Below, piece by piece: positions 32,728 to 34,009 of a DNA stretch of 34,009 nucleotides; within the stretch, counting starts at the first letter, position 1, and the number at the start of each line of letters is the position of its first letter. A model generated the notes under the pieces. It saw only the letters and a program-made list of their open reading frames with translations. It was not told the DNA's origin and did no database searches. Origin of the DNA: Pseudomonas folii. GTDB taxonomy: Bacteria > Pseudomonadota > Gammaproteobacteria > Pseudomonadales > Pseudomonadaceae. The position numbers and the translations under genes were made by a program. The DNA is taken from contig NZ_JACONW010000057.1 in NCBI RefSeq assembly GCF_014357575.1, positions 1 to 34,009 of the forward strand, written 5' to 3'.

Positions 32728-33885
32728 ATGAAGCTATCCCAAACGTTGATCGAAGACGCCACAGTATGGCGTCGCGACTTCCACTCAGCCCCGGAACTGG
32801 GCTTTGAAGAACTGCGCACCTCAGATCGGGTTGCGCAGTTGCTCGAAAGCTTTGGTATCGAAGTGCACCGCGGCCTGGGCGGTACAGGCGTGGTGGGTAC
32901 CTTGCGCACCGGCGAAGGCCCGAGCATCGGCATTCGTGCCGACATGGACGCTTTGCCTATTCAGGAACTGGGCACTCACTCCCATGCGTCCACGCACAAA
33001 GGCTGCATGCACGCCTGTGGTCACGACGGTCACACGGCGATTCTGCTGGCCACCGCTCGCCATCTGAGCGAGACCCGTAACTTTAAAGGCACGGTGTATT
33101 TCGTGTTCCAGCCTGCCGAAGAAAACCTCGGCGGCGCGGGCAAAATGATTGATGACGGGTTGTTCGAGCGCTTCCCGATGGACGCTATTTACGGCCTGCA
33201 CAACTGGCCTGGCGCACCGGCCGGTCAGGTGATCATCAATCCGGGGCCGATGATGGCTTCGCTGGACACCTTCGAAATCACCCTGACCGGCAAAGGCAGC
33301 CACGCCGCCATGCCGGACAAAGGAGCCGACCCGATCGTCGCCGCTGCGCAACTGGTGCTGGGTCTGCAGACGATTGTGTCCCGCCGTCTTTCTCCGCTGG
33401 ATTCGGCGGTGGTCAGCATCACTCAGTTCAACGCCGGTGAAGCGATCAACGTCATCCCGGAAACAGCGGTGCTGCGCGGGACGGTTCGCTGCCTGCAAAC
33501 CCCGGTGCGGGACAAGGTCGAAAAGTTGATTGGCGAATTCGTCGAGCAACTCCCAATCGCCTTTGGCGTAACCGGCAAGCTGGCTTACAAAGTGGGCTAT
33601 CCGGTCACCGAGAATAACGTTGACGCTGCGGCGACGATTCGTCGCGCAGCCATAACGGCGGTGGGCGAGGAAAACGTTCAGTGGGGTTGCAACCCGTCCA
33701 TGGCGTCCGAAGACTTCGCCTACATGCTCCAGGCTCGCCCCGGCGCTTATATCTGGCTAGGCGTGGACGGCGAAAAACCATCAGCGGCGCTGCACAACCC
33801 GTATTACGACTTCAACGATCAAGTGATCGGCGCGGGCGTGGCGGTGTGGACGAAGCTGGTGGAGCAGGAATTGGCTGCGGGCTGA
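32728..33885 (+). CDS. M20-family amidohydrolase (hippurate/N-acyl amino acid hydrolase type)
   Basis: Zn/Mn-dependent hydrolase that splits an N-acyl bond. I chose the ATG at 32728 (385 residues), with GGAG 8 bases upstream in the end of the aldehyde dehydrogenase gene; an in-frame GTG at 32719 would add three residues. Metal ligands of the M20D/HipO group are visible: Cys97 and His99 in HACGHDGH, Glu131-Glu132 in QPAEEN, His158 in GLHNWPG and the late His in ALHNPYYDFND. The dimerisation domain starts near SLDTFEITLTGKGSHAAMPD. It ends the operon; REP elements follow. Likely role: release of an amino or hydroxy acid from an N-acylated precursor taken up by the cell. Confidence 0.92.
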   Translation: MKLSQTLIEDATVWRRDFHSAPELGFEELRTSDRVAQLLESFGIEVHRGLGGTGVVGTLRTGEGPSIGIRADMDALPIQELGTHSHASTHKGCMHACGHDGHTAILLATARHLSETRNFKGTVYFVFQPAEENLGGAGKMIDDGLFERFPMDAIYGLHNWPGAPAGQVIINPGPMMASLDTFEITLTGKGSHAAMPDKGADPIVAAAQLVLGLQTIVSRRLSPLDSAVVSITQFNAGEAINVIPETAVLRGTVRCLQTPVRDKVEKLIGEFVEQLPIAFGVTGKLAYKVGYPVTENNVDAAATIRRAAITAVGEENVQWGCNPSMASEDFAYMLQARPGAYIWLGVDGEKPSAALHNPYYDFNDQVIGAGVAVWTKLVEQELAAG

Positions 33886-33926
33886 GAAGCCGGCAGCACC
33901 GCCATTCTCTGATTGAAATGAAATCC

Positions 33927-33958
33927 CTGTGGGAGCAGAGCAAGCTCTGCCCCCACAG
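33927..33958. repeat. REP hairpin after the catabolic operon
   Basis: CTGTGGG-A-GCAGAG-CAAG-CTCTGC-C-CCCACAG forms a near-perfect stem 42 bases after the amidohydrolase stop. There is no T run. It may protect the mRNA 3' end or aid termination. Confidence 0.85.
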
Positions 33959-33991
33959 ATTCTGCGCCATGCTAAATATTGGCGCGATGAC

Positions 33992-34009
33992 GTGGGACCG
34001 GCTTTAGCC
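33992..34009. repeat. REP element cut by the window edge
   Basis: GTGGGACCGGCTTTAGCC is the first arm of a common Pseudomonas REP type; its partner would lie beyond the window. With the hairpin 35 bases upstream it forms a REP cluster. Confidence 0.7.

Overview
The window is chromosomal DNA of a Pseudomonas of the fluorescens/syringae type. The first 12.5 kb has the conserved Pseudomonas order pagL - murI - moeB - prmC - prfA - hemA // lbcA - lolB - ispE - tRNA-Gln - prs - rplY - pth - ychF, matching from memory the P. aeruginosa PAO1 stretch around PA4661-PA4673. High-GC third positions and REP-type palindromes (GTGGGAGC / CGGGCAAGCCC cores) agree with this.

Region 1 (1-5370, minus strand) is lipid A 3-O-deacylase plus a tight overlapping operon hemA-prfA-prmC-moeB-murI: the first step of tetrapyrrole synthesis, peptide release and RF glutamine methylation, an E1-like sulfur-carrier activating enzyme and glutamate racemase. 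Region 2 (5597-12517, plus strand) runs divergently from hemA: a TPR lipoprotein, the lipoprotein receptor LolB, IspE, a tRNA-Gln, PRPP synthetase, ribosomal protein L25, peptidyl-tRNA hydrolase and the GTPase YchF. Clear terminators follow prs and ychF.

Region 3 (12858-26190, all minus strand) is an accessory island with a chaperone-usher fimbrial operon (subunit - chaperone - usher - tip protein) and, behind a hairpin, a four-gene signalling block: hybrid kinase without HPt, REC-EAL phosphodiesterase, hybrid kinase with HPt, NarL/RcsB-type regulator. This is the gene set of the cupD / pvrSR / rcsCB locus known from the PAPI-1 island of P. aeruginosa PA14, here placed directly after core gene ychF and without a second chaperone gene. 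The likely logic is that both kinases feed the RcsB-like activator of the fimbriae through the single HPt domain, while the EAL protein lowers c-di-GMP and opposes biofilm.

The island is bracketed by ychF: a diverged, internally deleted copy of the ychF 3' half lies at 26406-26721, about 14 kb from the intact gene. Beyond it is an AT-richer pair of surface-polysaccharide genes (O-antigen-ligase-like membrane protein and a hexapeptide acetyltransferase), then about 500 bases of apparently decayed DNA. Region 4 (29257-33885) is a LysR regulator divergent from a three-gene catabolic operon: beta-hydroxyacid dehydrogenase, aldehyde dehydrogenase and M20 amidohydrolase. REP elements close the window.

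No integrase, transposase, CRISPR array or rRNA was seen. The fimbrial system resembles a described one; the less expected points are the ychF bracket, the hairpins inside the fimbrial operon, a 27-codon ORF coupled to pth, and a sharp composition change inside ispE.
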